From Desulfosporosinus hippei DSM 8344 (GTDB lineage Bacteria > Bacillota > Desulfitobacteriia > Desulfitobacteriales > Desulfitobacteriaceae), in the NCBI RefSeq assembly GCF_900100785.1, contig NZ_FNCP01000020.1, positions 28,422 to 92,421 on the forward strand: a stretch of DNA of 64,000 nucleotides, in the 5' to 3' direction. The notes under the pieces are model-generated. The model saw only the letters and a list, made by a program, of their open reading frames with translations. It made no database searches and was not told where the DNA came from. Below, piece by piece: positions 45,864-55,453 of this stretch. Both the position numbers and the translations under genes were made by a program. Numbering within the stretch: the stretch's first letter is position 1; every line of letters begins with the position of its first letter.

Positions 45864-48449
45864 ATGAACGAACCAAAAACCTTTACCGATAAAGTATTAC
45901 ATAAAATTACAACCTTCATTGTTATTACTATTTTTTTATGGTCAATAGTAGTTGCTTTTCAATCTTGGAACAGCTTACGTGCCGGCAAAGAGAAAGAACT
46001 ATTGTCAGTCTCAACATTAATCCTGAATCAAGTAACCAGTAATGTTAATGATCTGACGAAAATCAAAGAAAATGAAGATTTGACACACAATCAGAAAATA
46101 TTAGCAATGAATAATATACTTCAAGGGCCTATTGGCAATATTTCTATTCAATATCAGAATGCTGGAATGGGCTACTATGATATAGAGCTTAACTCTGTTA
46201 TCACTTTTGCTCCTAACTTCGACCCGCTGTTACTTAAGGAAGTACCTCGTTCATATCCATACTTTAAGTCTTATGAATCGGGAAAACCTGAATTCGTGAT
46301 AAATGATACGTCTGTCGGATGGTCTGGTAAGTCCATTCTATGCGTTACTCTCCCCGTGGTTTATCAAGGAAAAATCATCGGCCTTACTTGGACGAATCTT
46401 AAAATTGATGATTTATATGTACGCTCAATCTTTGAAGCGGCTAAAATAGTGGTTTGTGGCTTAATCATTTGGTTTATGGTTTTAATATATATAAGAAATA
46501 GTGTTGGTCAAACTCTAAACTTACTCAATGATTTTAGTCAACAGATAATTCAAGAAAGGCAAGACGAAGCACCATTTTCTAAAATACCTGAACTTACCCC
46601 TGTATTGGTCAAACTCCAACAATATACAAACAGTTTAAAAGAATTAAACAATCAATATAATCATTCAATTTCTTTGCTAAATACAATCATTGAAGGAATA
46701 ACCGATGGTTTTTATGCTCTAGATAATCAATGGAGATTTACATATATCAATAAAGGAGCACAACAAGCCACATTTAAGCAAGAAGAATTAATCAGAAAGA
46801 ATATTTGGGAGGTATATCCTCAAGCCGTAGACTCGGATGTTTACGTAAAACTACATGAGGCAAAGTCAAAAAATATCCCGATGCATTGGGAAACCAATAC
46901 CATATTGACTGATAAAAGATATTCATTTAGTGCTTATCCATATCCTAACGGGATCACAGTATTCTTCAGAGATATTAAGGAGGAAAAGCATAACAAAGAA
47001 AAATTAAATCAACTTGCTGCCATTGTTGAATCTTCCAATGATGCTATTATCAGTATGGCCTTAGATGGAGTAATCATGACCTGGAATTCCGCAGCTGAAA
47101 CCATGTTTGGATATAATAATGAAGAAGTAATCGGTAAAAATATCTCAATCCTAGTGCCGGAAGGATTAAAATGTGAAGAGAAAAGTTTAGATGTTACTAA
47201 CTATGAAAAAGGATTTGGCAGTTTTGAAACTTTAAGAAAAACGAAACAAGGCCGGATAATTAATGTATTATTATCTGTTGCTCCTTTGATTGACGAAAAG
47301 GGTACGACCTACGGCGCTTCAACCATATTTCACGATATTACAAATCATATTAATTTAGAGAAAAAACTTAAAGAAGAGATTATGCAACGAAAACAGAGCG
47401 AAGCACATTTAAAGGCTATTTTCGATAATACCAAGTTAGGTATTGGGACAATAAACATGGAGGGCAAGATCCTTAAATGTAACCGTGCTTTTGAGGAAAT
47501 GATAGGCTATACGCAAGAAGAATTATGTAATATGGACTGGATGACAGTTACCCATCCGGAAGACATACAAAAGGATCGAGATTTGACCCTTGAAGTATTT
47601 AACGGCAAGCGAGAACACTATGAATTAGAAAGACGTTACCTAAAAAAAGACGGTCGCTTTTTTTGGGGGAATCTGACTATTGTCCGTTCTGTGGAACCCC
47701 ATGAGTTTGCAATTGCCTTTGTTCAGGATATTACTGAAAAAAAACTATACGAAGAGCAAATGGCTAAGTTTGATAGGCTAAATCTTATTGGTGAAATGGC
47801 AGCAGGAATCAGTCACGAGGTTAGAAACCCAATGACTGTAGTTAGAGGTTTCTTGCAAATGCTTCAAATCAAAGAAGGATGTTTAGACTATAGTGATTAT
47901 TTTAAACTGATGATAGATGAATTAGATCGTGCTAATTCCATTATTACCGAATTCCTTTCGATTGGAAGAAATACACTTGTTGATTGTAAAAATGGAAATA
48001 TTAATAAAATTATCGAGTCCCTCAAGCCCCTTATTGAAGCAGATGCTTACACCCAAGACAAATATCTCGATCTGGAACTATCCGAAGTTCCCAATCAATC
48101 ATTAAATCATAATGAGATACGACAACTAATTCTTAACCTTTGCAGAAATGGTCTGGATTCTATGACTGCCGGTGGTACATTAAAAATCAAAACCCAACAT
48201 CAAGAAAATAAAACCATACTTACAATTGAAGATGAGGGGGAAGGGATAAAACCTGATGTATTAGATAAATTAGGTACACCTTTCTTTACTACGAAAAAAA
48301 ATGGAACGGGTCTTGGGTTAGGTATTTGCTACAGTATTGCAGCTCGTCATAATGCTACTATTAATATAGAAACAGGGCCCAAAGGGACAACTTTTTCTGT
48401 CGAATTTAAGGTTGACGAATTTGCCAACATGGTGAAATGTGACAAATAA
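45864..48449 (+). CDS. Membrane PAS-domain sensor histidine kinase
   Basis: This kinase of about 861 residues begins with TM1 (FIVITIFLWSIVVAFQSW) and an extracytoplasmic sensing domain (about 40-190). TM2 (IVVCGLIIWFMVLIYI), a HAMP-like linker and three PAS domains follow (ITDGFYALDNQWRFTYINKG; SNDAIISMALDGVIMTWNSA; KLGIGTINMEGKILKCNRAF). HisKA carries the phospho-His in AAGISHEVRNPMTVVRGF, and the HATPase has LNLCRNGLDSM and FFTTKKNGTGLGLGICYSI. This resembles the sporulation KinA/KinE-like orphan kinases. No response regulator is adjacent. ATG 45864 has AAGGAGG at the right distance; an in-frame start at 45831 is less likely. Confidence 0.9.
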   Translation: MNEPKTFTDKVLHKITTFIVITIFLWSIVVAFQSWNSLRAGKEKELLSVSTLILNQVTSNVNDLTKIKENEDLTHNQKILAMNNILQGPIGNISIQYQNAGMGYYDIELNSVITFAPNFDPLLLKEVPRSYPYFKSYESGKPEFVINDTSVGWSGKSILCVTLPVVYQGKIIGLTWTNLKIDDLYVRSIFEAAKIVVCGLIIWFMVLIYIRNSVGQTLNLLNDFSQQIIQERQDEAPFSKIPELTPVLVKLQQYTNSLKELNNQYNHSISLLNTIIEGITDGFYALDNQWRFTYINKGAQQATFKQEELIRKNIWEVYPQAVDSDVYVKLHEAKSKNIPMHWETNTILTDKRYSFSAYPYPNGITVFFRDIKEEKHNKEKLNQLAAIVESSNDAIISMALDGVIMTWNSAAETMFGYNNEEVIGKNISILVPEGLKCEEKSLDVTNYEKGFGSFETLRKTKQGRIINVLLSVAPLIDEKGTTYGASTIFHDITNHINLEKKLKEEIMQRKQSEAHLKAIFDNTKLGIGTINMEGKILKCNRAFEEMIGYTQEELCNMDWMTVTHPEDIQKDRDLTLEVFNGKREHYELERRYLKKDGRFFWGNLTIVRSVEPHEFAIAFVQDITEKKLYEEQMAKFDRLNLIGEMAAGISHEVRNPMTVVRGFLQMLQIKEGCLDYSDYFKLMIDELDRANSIITEFLSIGRNTLVDCKNGNINKIIESLKPLIEADAYTQDKYLDLELSEVPNQSLNHNEIRQLILNLCRNGLDSMTAGGTLKIKTQHQENKTILTIEDEGEGIKPDVLDKLGTPFFTTKKNGTGLGLGICYSIAARHNATINIETGPKGTTFSVEFKVDEFANMVKCDK

Positions 48450-48465
48450 TTAACTAAATAATAGC

Positions 48466-48498
48466 AAATGACTAATCTCAGAAAAGAATTAGTCATTT
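48466..48498. terminator. Bidirectional terminator between convergent genes
   Basis: AAATGACTAAT and its complement around an 11-nt loop, between the kinase stop at 48449 and the minus-strand stop at 48511. Confidence 0.7.
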
Positions 48499-48510
48499 CG
48501 CAATTCTATG

Positions 48511-49080
48511 TTAATGTAAATACTGTTGGGATTCCTTCATGTCAATTCCATTAATGTTCACTGACGATGCTTGTAAGGTATCTTCTACTGAGGTATTATT
48601 AGCAACCCGTCTTTCGTTGAAAAGTGATTGATCTCCAAAAATCACAATGGCCCAAGCGGCAACAAATCCGGTGACTGCATTGGTTAGCGCATATGATAAG
48701 GCGCTATTACTATCTTTAGGTGCAACCTTGTTATTTTCAAAGCCACTTAATAGCGCATTTGTTATTCCTCCAGTAATCGACCCAAACAGAACACCCTTTA
48801 TGGGCCATTTATTTAAGCCGACCTTAGTAAGGCTCCACACCATAAATATACCATTTACTGCATTTAAACCAAAGGTCATCCAAGCACCCAACAATTGTCC
48901 ATTCCATTTTCCAGCCTGCCTTTTACTCTTTACCCATACGCCTGCAGCGGTATGCCAGTAATTACGTTTTGAAATGTCCTGTTTGTAAGATGCATAATCA
49001 AACAATGATTGAACTATAAAAGCCAGTCCCCCTGCAAAAACACCTAACAACATACGATCTTTAGTTTTAGGAATTTTCAT
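48511..49080 (-). CDS. Hypothetical membrane protein (189 aa)
   Basis: Four membrane segments (MLLGVFAGGLAFIVQSLFDY, LLGAWMTFGLNAVNGIFMVW, IKGVLFGSITGGITNALLSG, YALTNAVTGFVAAWAIVIFG) and a soluble C-terminal tail of about 40 residues. The shape resembles YqhR-type sporulation-associated membrane proteins, but no family is claimed. AGGAGGG precedes the ATG. Monocistronic. Confidence 0.75.
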   Translation of the reverse strand: MKIPKTKDRMLLGVFAGGLAFIVQSLFDYASYKQDISKRNYWHTAAGVWVKSKRQAGKWNGQLLGAWMTFGLNAVNGIFMVWSLTKVGLNKWPIKGVLFGSITGGITNALLSGFENNKVAPKDSNSALSYALTNAVTGFVAAWAIVIFGDQSLFNERRVANNTSVEDTLQASSVNINGIDMKESQQYLH

Positions 49081-49268
49081 TTTTTAACCCTCCTAGTTTT
49101 TAGATTTGTTTGAGTATTAATAATTTATCTTTAGCAACACTTAATTAGTTTTTGTTAATCTTTCAATTCTCCTCCATGTAATTTATTCCACTTTGACATA
49201 ACCAACTTATTTGGAGAGTTATTTGATTACAATAGTGATTTAACTTACTTGCCCTATAAAAAAACGAA

Positions 49269-49290
49269 AGGTGGGGATCAACCCCCACCT
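49269..49290 (-). terminator. Hairpin after the hybrid kinase relic
   Basis: AGGTGGGG / CCCCACCT around a 6-nt loop, followed on the minus strand by CTTTCGTTTTTTT, 14 bp past the stop at 49304. Confidence 0.75.
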
Positions 49291-49303
49291 CAATTAATCT
49301 ACA

Positions 49304-50135
49304 CTATCCCTCATGTACTCCAAGATTCTCTTTGTAGCTATTATCACCATTTCCTAGAATAACATCTTTCCTTATCTTAGCCCATTTCTCTACAGTTAGA
49401 TAAAAATCACTAATATTAATCGGCTTAGTCAGGTAATCATCCATTCCCGATTCTAGACACTTTTCTCTGTCACCCTTTAAGGCGTAAGAAGTCAAAGCAA
49501 TAATGGGTGTGGATACTTTTTTGGCTCTCAAACATTCTGATAATTCCAGTTGCATTATAACCATCTAAAACAGGCATCTGAATATCCATAAGAATTATAT
49601 CAAAATTATATTTTTGATAAACATCAACAGCTTCTTTTCCATTTTCCACGGGAACAAACTGCCATTTTTTTAGTTTAACAAATTTTTCTATTACCATCCT
49701 ATTAATTGCATCATCCTCGACGATTAGCAGCTTTAGACCATCTTTTTTGGCAAGGTCTTCTAAAAATCTAACCTCTGTTGCTTTAGAGTTTGCCTCCTCC
49801 TCTGCACATCTATCTAAAACACAAGTGAAATAAAAGCTGCTGCCTACCCCTTCTATGCTTTCTGTCCATATTTCTCCTTGCATAAGTTCCACTAAACCTT
49901 TGCATATCGGGAGTCCTAATCCTGTCCCACCATACTGTCTGGTTATCGTACTGTCTGCCTGACTAAAGCTGTTGAAAATATCTTTAATATTTTTTTGACT
50001 TATTCCGATACCCGTATCCCTTACTACAAACTCCAAACAAACTTCATTATTTAAATCTTGCTTAATTTCTCTTAGCGTAACATCAATTCTTCCACTAGTG
50101 GTAAATTTGATTGCATTACCTATGATATTCGACAT
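49304..50135 (-). pseudogene. Hybrid sensor histidine kinase, truncated and frameshifted
   Basis: The 5' part (50135 down to about 49550) starts inside the ATPase domain at the N-box (MSNIIGNAIKFTTSG). It has VVRDTGIGISQKN, YGGTGLGLPICKGLVELMQG and most of a receiver domain ([30 protein letters not shown]). A frameshift near 49540-49560 moves the receiver end into another frame ([36 protein letters not shown]). The sensor, HisKA domain and true start are gone. A decayed TM-like stretch (about 50150-50250) adjoins it. It was once a hybrid kinase with a C-terminal receiver. Confidence 0.85.
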
Positions 50136-50291
50136 AGAAACTCTAAGTTATATTTATAAAAATATTCCTTCTCAGTAGATCGAAAAATAATAATTGAAAT
50201 AAAAAGTGACAAGAGGAAGGTAAAAGTTCCGTTGATTATATTAACTAAATTGACACTTGATTGACAGAAGATTTCAATCTGATAGCTCCCT

Positions 50292-51914
50292 TTAGCAATA
50301 GGTTGCAGTTGCAATCGCGATCTGGTTACGTCCTCCTTTTTTGGCACAATAAAGAGCTTCATCAGCTAGTGACACAACTTTCTCTGGTGATGCTAACCCG
50401 TTCGTGTAAACGGTTACAACCCCGAGGCTAACCGTAACACACTCAGCAATGTCGGATGCAGCGTGTGGAATAGCAAGCTCTTCAACTGCTTTCCGGATTC
50501 GCTCCCCCAAAGATTTAGCCCCATTTTCGTCTGTCTCGGGCAGTATAACAACAAACTCTTCTCCTCCATATCGTGCAACAATGTCAGGCGCTCGCCCAAC
50601 AATTGTTCTTAATGTAGTTCCAATCAGTCGCAAACACTCATCCCCGGCTAAATGGCCATAACTGTCATTGAATTTTTTAAAATAATCTACATCTAGCATG
50701 ATCAGCGACAAAGTAGATCCAGATCGCTTCAGCCTGTAAAACTCTGTTCTGAGAGCCTCATCAAAATATCTACGATTCGCCAATCCTGTCAGACTGTCGG
50801 TAATCGAATTGTGCTGAGCGGTATTCTTCTCGATTTCAAGCTGTTGAACCAGCTTTTGTATTTGCTGCTCAGCCAGCTTGCGCTCTGTGATGTCACGAAT
50901 CACGCTAATAATATGGGGTACTGTGTTAATCGTAATGATCCTGCCTGAGATCATTCCTACAAACTGACTTCCATCTTTACGTTGGAAAAGAAATTCCATG
51001 TTTTCACAAATTCTTTTATCATTCATCTCAGTTGTAAAAGTCTTTTGATCCGCAATATTATGCCAGATAATCTTTATTGTAGCAATTCCTATGACCTCTG
51101 CACGAGTGTAACCACTTAATACTGAAAATCCACTATTGACGTCAACAAATAAGCCATCATTCAATTGAGTTATCAATTCGGCATCTGGACTTGTGTTAAA
51201 GACCAATTGCAATTTTTCTTTTTCTACTTGATTTTCAATATTTAGCCTCTGATTTACCATGATAATCAACCCAAATGTCCATAAAGCACTTGTGATGATT
51301 GGAACAATAAATCCAATTATAAGAATCGGCGCTTGGTCAATATATGAGCGCATAGGAGGTAAGATAATTGCCAAAAAGGTACGTAATGTTGAAAAACATC
51401 CATATACGAGAAAAACAGTGGCGGTAAAGTTAGCTGAGCAAGAGATAAGCCTGTCTTTTTTGAAAAAAAGCTGGAATGCAGTCATAAATGAAATAATAGC
51501 TATCGTAGCTTGTACGACAACTGTACGTGCAGAAATATCATTATTGAAATACATATAATAATAATAGGAAAGAGTGGAAACTAAAAAAATTGAAATTGGT
51601 ATCCATTGATTCAATTTCTTATTAAGGAACTGGAGAATGCCGATGTATAAGAAGATATGCCCTAAAACCACCAGTGGGTTAGCGATCCTGGCAAGCATTT
51701 CGAGGGATTTTACGGTTAACAGGGGCATAAAGATAAACCCCAGTGCCATTAAACTAGAACCCAGTAGCCACCATCCAATCCCACTGTAGGATTTATTCAC
51801 CCTATATTGGAGAAAAAGAGCGATAACCTGGGTGACCAATGTAAAACTGAGGATAAAAGCAAGAGTTAAAATGTCAAGTTTTATAAATACCCCTCCTTTC
51901 AAGGGTCTTGACAT
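50292..51914 (-). CDS. Membrane PAS-GGDEF diguanylate cyclase
   Basis: This protein of about 540 residues has an N-terminal block of seven or so membrane helices (about 10-215). A PAS domain follows (NTSPDAELITQLNDGLFVDV, FLFQRKDGSQFVGMISGRII), then a coiled linker and a GGDEF domain (SITDSLTGLANRRYFDEALR). The active site GGEEF is intact, and an inhibitory RxxD site (RAPD) lies five residues before it. It makes cyclic di-GMP at the membrane, probably with feedback inhibition. ATG 51914 has GGAG 8 nt upstream. A stronger AAGGAGGGG lies inside the frame, placed for an ATA codon (51884-51882) whose product would begin at K-L-D-I-L-T. Confidence 0.92.
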   Translation of the reverse strand: MSRPLKGGVFIKLDILTLAFILSFTLVTQVIALFLQYRVNKSYSGIGWWLLGSSLMALGFIFMPLLTVKSLEMLARIANPLVVLGHIFLYIGILQFLNKKLNQWIPISIFLVSTLSYYYYMYFNNDISARTVVVQATIAIISFMTAFQLFFKKDRLISCSANFTATVFLVYGCFSTLRTFLAIILPPMRSYIDQAPILIIGFIVPIITSALWTFGLIIMVNQRLNIENQVEKEKLQLVFNTSPDAELITQLNDGLFVDVNSGFSVLSGYTRAEVIGIATIKIIWHNIADQKTFTTEMNDKRICENMEFLFQRKDGSQFVGMISGRIITINTVPHIISVIRDITERKLAEQQIQKLVQQLEIEKNTAQHNSITDSLTGLANRRYFDEALRTEFYRLKRSGSTLSLIMLDVDYFKKFNDSYGHLAGDECLRLIGTTLRTIVGRAPDIVARYGGEEFVVILPETDENGAKSLGERIRKAVEELAIPHAASDIAECVTVSLGVVTVYTNGLASPEKVVSLADEALYCAKKGGRNQIAIATATYC

Positions 51915-52244
51915 TATTCTACTCCAACAGCCAAAATCCTTTAATTAACAACAAATCTTCCATCCTCTTCAAGCGTTATTAGGAATTGATTTATTCCGAA
52001 AACCGACCCCAGTTTTATAATGAATATTGACCATCGTAGAATAAAAGATATCCCTTCTCAGGTGTAATTTGAGAAAGGAAAATTGGGAGGATCAATCACT
52101 TGTAACAGTTAAATTAACTCTAGGCTTTAAGGGGTGATTTTACCTCTTCTATTGTGTTTATAAAGGTTATGGGTGATTTTTGGAAAGCTTTTATCAGGAC
52201 GATGATTTTTGGAACTATTGACATGAGTTGAGAACCTGTTTTCA

Positions 52245-53447
52245 TCACTCATCTGGAATAGGGAAAAGTGTACAGATAGTTGTCCCACTGGGACTAGAGA
52301 ATATATTTAGCTTGGCTTTATGAGATTCTGCAATTCTAAAGCAAGTTGGTAGACCCAACCCAGTCCCACTGTCTTTAGTTGTATAGAAGGGGATTCCTAA
52401 TTTCTTAAGGTTTTCTGGTTGAATGCCAGACCCCTCATCTGTAATTGAAAGCACTACCGTACTGTCCTCTACATAAGTTTTAATAATTAGAGAACCACCC
52501 ATTCCCATTGCTTCAAGTCCATTGCGTGTTAAATTCAGTAACAGTTGGCAGATTTCTTTTCTGTCAAGATCTAAATTGGGAATTTCACCCGGAATAAAAC
52601 GGATTTTTTTGTTTTGCGTAAAGGTATCTGCCTCTAAAAGTGGGTATAAATTAGTAACAATGTCGTTAAGATTTTGGGATTTAAATTCAGCAGGTTTAGT
52701 TTGAGCCAGCGCAAGAAATTCTGAAATAATAAAGTTTGCACGATCCAGCTCCGAAATCATCAGGGTAAAGACATCCTTCTGGTCTGCATAATTGGGTTTT
52801 GCAGATATAAGTTGAAGATAACCCCTAACTGTCGTCAACGGATTCCTTATTTCGTGCGCTATACCAGCAGCCAACTGACCTACCAAGTTTAAACGTTCGA
52901 GATTAGCCATCTCTTTTTGAATACGCTTTTGCTCAGTAACGTCAATAATCCCCGTTATATGACAATGCTCTCCGTCCAAAAGGTTTTCTTCTGCTGACTT
53001 ACGACTTGTAATATCACGGAAATAACAAGTTAGGCCATTGTCTGTAGGGCAAGCACTTATTTCAAACCATTTATTGCCTAGAGCTTCAGAGATGATTTCA
53101 AAAGTTATTGGGCAGTTTTCGGAAATTACTTTATTAAAGTTCAATAGGATGGTTTCATTAGCCTTAAATACTTGAGTTATTTTTTTGCCCAATACCTCAT
53201 CCCGTGATTTACTAAAAGCAACTTCAGTTGCGCGGTTTACATAAGTGAATTGAAAGTCTCTATCCAAGGCATAAAAACCATCTGTCATACTTTCGAGAAT
53301 TGAAATCGTCTCTTCTTGAGCCTTAATTAATTTCTCACTTGCTAATTTTTGCACGGTAATATTCTTGTAAGATAACACTATCCATATTGAAACGCAACAG
53401 AAAAATAAGACCACTATAACATTGGTTATAAAGTCATAGTGCGTAAT
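52245..53447 (-). CDS. PAS-domain sensor histidine kinase
   Basis: This kinase of about 400 residues has one N-terminal membrane helix (VIVVLFFCCVSIWIVLSY). A PAS domain (ILESMTDGFYALDRDFQFTY), a short second PAS-like stretch, HisKA (QLAAGIAHEIRNPLTTVRGY) and HATPase (LLNLTRNGLEAMGMGG, IPFYTTKDSGTGLGLPTCF) follow. PAS and kinase core closely resemble the kinase at 45864, so the two are paralogues. The only good ribosome binding site (AAGGAGG, 53453-53459) sits 5 nt before an ATT codon at 53447, in frame. GTG 53414 is the first standard start but lacks a site and would clip the membrane helix. ATT initiation, or a mutated ATG, is therefore suggested. Confidence 0.85.
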   Translation of the reverse strand: MTHYDFITNVIVVLFFCCVSIWIVLSYKNITVQKLASEKLIKAQEETISILESMTDGFYALDRDFQFTYVNRATEVAFSKSRDEVLGKKITQVFKANETILLNFNKVISENCPITFEIISEALGNKWFEISACPTDNGLTCYFRDITSRKSAEENLLDGEHCHITGIIDVTEQKRIQKEMANLERLNLVGQLAAGIAHEIRNPLTTVRGYLQLISAKPNYADQKDVFTLMISELDRANFIISEFLALAQTKPAEFKSQNLNDIVTNLYPLLEADTFTQNKKIRFIPGEIPNLDLDRKEICQLLLNLTRNGLEAMGMGGSLIIKTYVEDSTVVLSITDEGSGIQPENLKKLGIPFYTTKDSGTGLGLPTCFRIAESHKAKLNIFSSPSGTTICTLFPIPDE

Positions 53448-53641
53448 AATTACCTCCTTGTAACATTTAGAATTATGTTCATCGTACCTCCATTTTCAGA
53501 AAGTGAAGGCAGTGAACAAGCTAATTTTATATCTATTTTGTATTCCTAGTGGGGTCTAGAAATTTAATGCCATTTGTGACAAATACTATTTTATATCTGG
53601 ATTCATTAAAATTATTGCAATAAATAGATTAAATAAATTGC

Positions 53642-53666
53642 CACCCGCATGAAACGGGTGTTTTTT
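53642..53666 (+). terminator. Intrinsic terminator-like hairpin on the plus strand
   Basis: CACCCG-CATGAAA-CGGGTG followed by six T residues, in the gap between two divergent genes, 130 bp before the AgrC-like gene. No plus-strand gene ends here, so it may be an attenuator in a leader, or end an unseen short transcript. Confidence 0.55.
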
Positions 53667-53793
53667 GTTATGAAATGTAATTTAAGACGGTTTTAGGTAT
53701 TTTTTTTGTAACGGTTTTTAGTATAATGGAACAAATATTGGAAGGTAAATCTGTGACAGGATTAAAATCGGAAGACGAATAGGAGTTAGCAAT

Positions 53794-55062
53794 ATGATGG
53801 ATTATATAAGATCGGTTCTATCTCTTATTTTCGCAATCAGCGTGATGTATATGCTTTTGGATTGTGAGATAAAGCACAAAAAGGATCGCTTTCTGCTGGG
53901 GCTTTATGCAGTTGTCGTGCTAGTTTGTGATGGGTTTGTTTTGCTCAATTTAGGGTATTCGCAGTTTATGAAACTATACCCCCTTCTTGTCCACCTTCCG
54001 GTATTTTTAGCATTTGTGTTTATCTCGAAATTCAAAGCAATCAAGGTATTCTTTATTCTTTTGACACTCATTGCAATAAGCACGTCATTCTCCTTGGTAG
54101 GACTTATTATTTCATCCTTTTTTGGCTCCAGCAGAGAAATCGTGAACATTGTTTGCTATATCCTGTATCTGCCCACAGGATTTATTATTTACAAGTATAT
54201 CCGTCCGCCTTTCCTTTATATGATGCACAACACAGATAAAGGCTGGCTAGGCTTTTGTGTTATACCGCTTTCATACTCTTTGCTTATTTATTCTATTGCA
54301 AGATATGATTTGGACAATGTTATCATTCGGCCAATTTTAAAGGATGCTGTGCTGCTCTTTATTTTGACTCTTTCAGCCTATTTTCTGATTCTGCAATTTT
54401 TTAAACAAACCAGAGAACAGATTACCCTGCAAAATGAACAGAATTTATTAATGACTCAGGTAGCCGCAGCACAGACTCATTTTGAAGCATTGGAAGAATC
54501 ACAAGAAAAGACAATGCTGTATCGCCACGATATGCGACACCACTTGAATCTGATCAATTCCTATCTCGTAGACAACAACAAGGAGGCGGCACAAAAATAT
54601 ATTACAGAGGTCGAAAAAACGATTGAGGGTGTTGTGGTTGAAAAATATTGCATGAATTATACGGTTAATTTGATTCTATCTTCTTATATTGCGAAGGCCA
54701 AGAATGAACAAATTTCTGTTGAAACTCAGATCAATCTCCCGGAGAAAAACGTCGTATCTGATATGGATCTTTGTGTTATTTTTGCTAATGCCCTTGAAAA
54801 TGCCATTAGTGCCTGTAAGGGCATTTATGGCGCAAATGACAGAATCATAAAAATCGTCTCCAAAGTCAACAATAATAAGCTCTATATACAAATCACCAAC
54901 AGCTTTGATGGCACGATCATATTTGTTGACGACATTCCGATAAGCACGGATATGAATCATGGCTTTGGCACAAAAAGTATCGCAGCGATAGCACATAAAT
55001 ACGGCGGGATGTATTCCTTCACAGCCGAAGACAGAATCTTTAAGACAAGCATTATTCTGTAG
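53794..55062 (+). CDS. AgrC-like GHKL sensor histidine kinase
   Basis: This 422-residue kinase has six or seven N-terminal membrane helices (about 5-205). A coiled-coil linker precedes the dimerisation motif MLYRHDMRHHLNLINSYL (His245). A GHKL ATPase domain follows (ALENAISAC at about 330; MNHGFGTKSIAAIAHKYGG near the end). This is the HPK10 class used for peptide sensing (AgrC, ComD, VirS). AGGAG precedes the first ATG (ATGATG). A LytTR regulator follows after a 390-bp gap with a strong hairpin. No AgrB peptidase or obvious AgrD peptide gene is next to it. Confidence 0.88.
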   Translation: MMDYIRSVLSLIFAISVMYMLLDCEIKHKKDRFLLGLYAVVVLVCDGFVLLNLGYSQFMKLYPLLVHLPVFLAFVFISKFKAIKVFFILLTLIAISTSFSLVGLIISSFFGSSREIVNIVCYILYLPTGFIIYKYIRPPFLYMMHNTDKGWLGFCVIPLSYSLLIYSIARYDLDNVIIRPILKDAVLLFILTLSAYFLILQFFKQTREQITLQNEQNLLMTQVAAAQTHFEALEESQEKTMLYRHDMRHHLNLINSYLVDNNKEAAQKYITEVEKTIEGVVVEKYCMNYTVNLILSSYIAKAKNEQISVETQINLPEKNVVSDMDLCVIFANALENAISACKGIYGANDRIIKIVSKVNNNKLYIQITNSFDGTIIFVDDIPISTDMNHGFGTKSIAAIAHKYGGMYSFTAEDRIFKTSIIL

Positions 55063-55104
55063 TAGCGTACTATTGCAGAGTAATCGCTTATAAAATTGTC
55101 CCTA

Positions 55105-55156
55105 AAACAAAGACTAGACCCGGAAGAAATTTCTCTCCTAGGTCTAGTCTTTGTTT
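55105..55156. terminator. Hairpin between the AgrC-like kinase and LytTR regulator genes
   Basis: Perfect 16-bp arms (AAACAAAGACTAGACC and complement) with a 20-nt loop, 43 bp after the kinase stop. It suggests that kinase and regulator are separate transcripts or are linked by readthrough. Confidence 0.65.
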
Positions 55157-55453
55157 CAGCATGGATTAACTTTGTCGATTATGTGAGGGCCGAATCTATC
55201 AGTAGCAGTGGAATAATTCTGCCGAGCAGAAATCAATTGAAGGAAATCAAATTAAGTTTTACAAAATGTCACATATTTTATTTTGATGCTATAATTAGGG
55301 GATCTATATTATGCTAATCTAACCCGTAATTTAGGTTGAAAGGACTCGTATTCCATTCAAGAGATAGAAGGGTACAACAAAAAAGCCTTCATTTAAGAAG
55401 GACAATCTTTGCTTTTGTCCCTTTGAGCACAGCGAAAGGAATGGCACTTTTTT

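Noticed and set aside
55096..55317. A TTG-started 73-residue frame between the AgrC-like and LytTR genes, considered as a signal peptide precursor.
   Set aside because: It runs through the 16-bp stem hairpin, has no ribosome binding site and lacks AgrD-like features.
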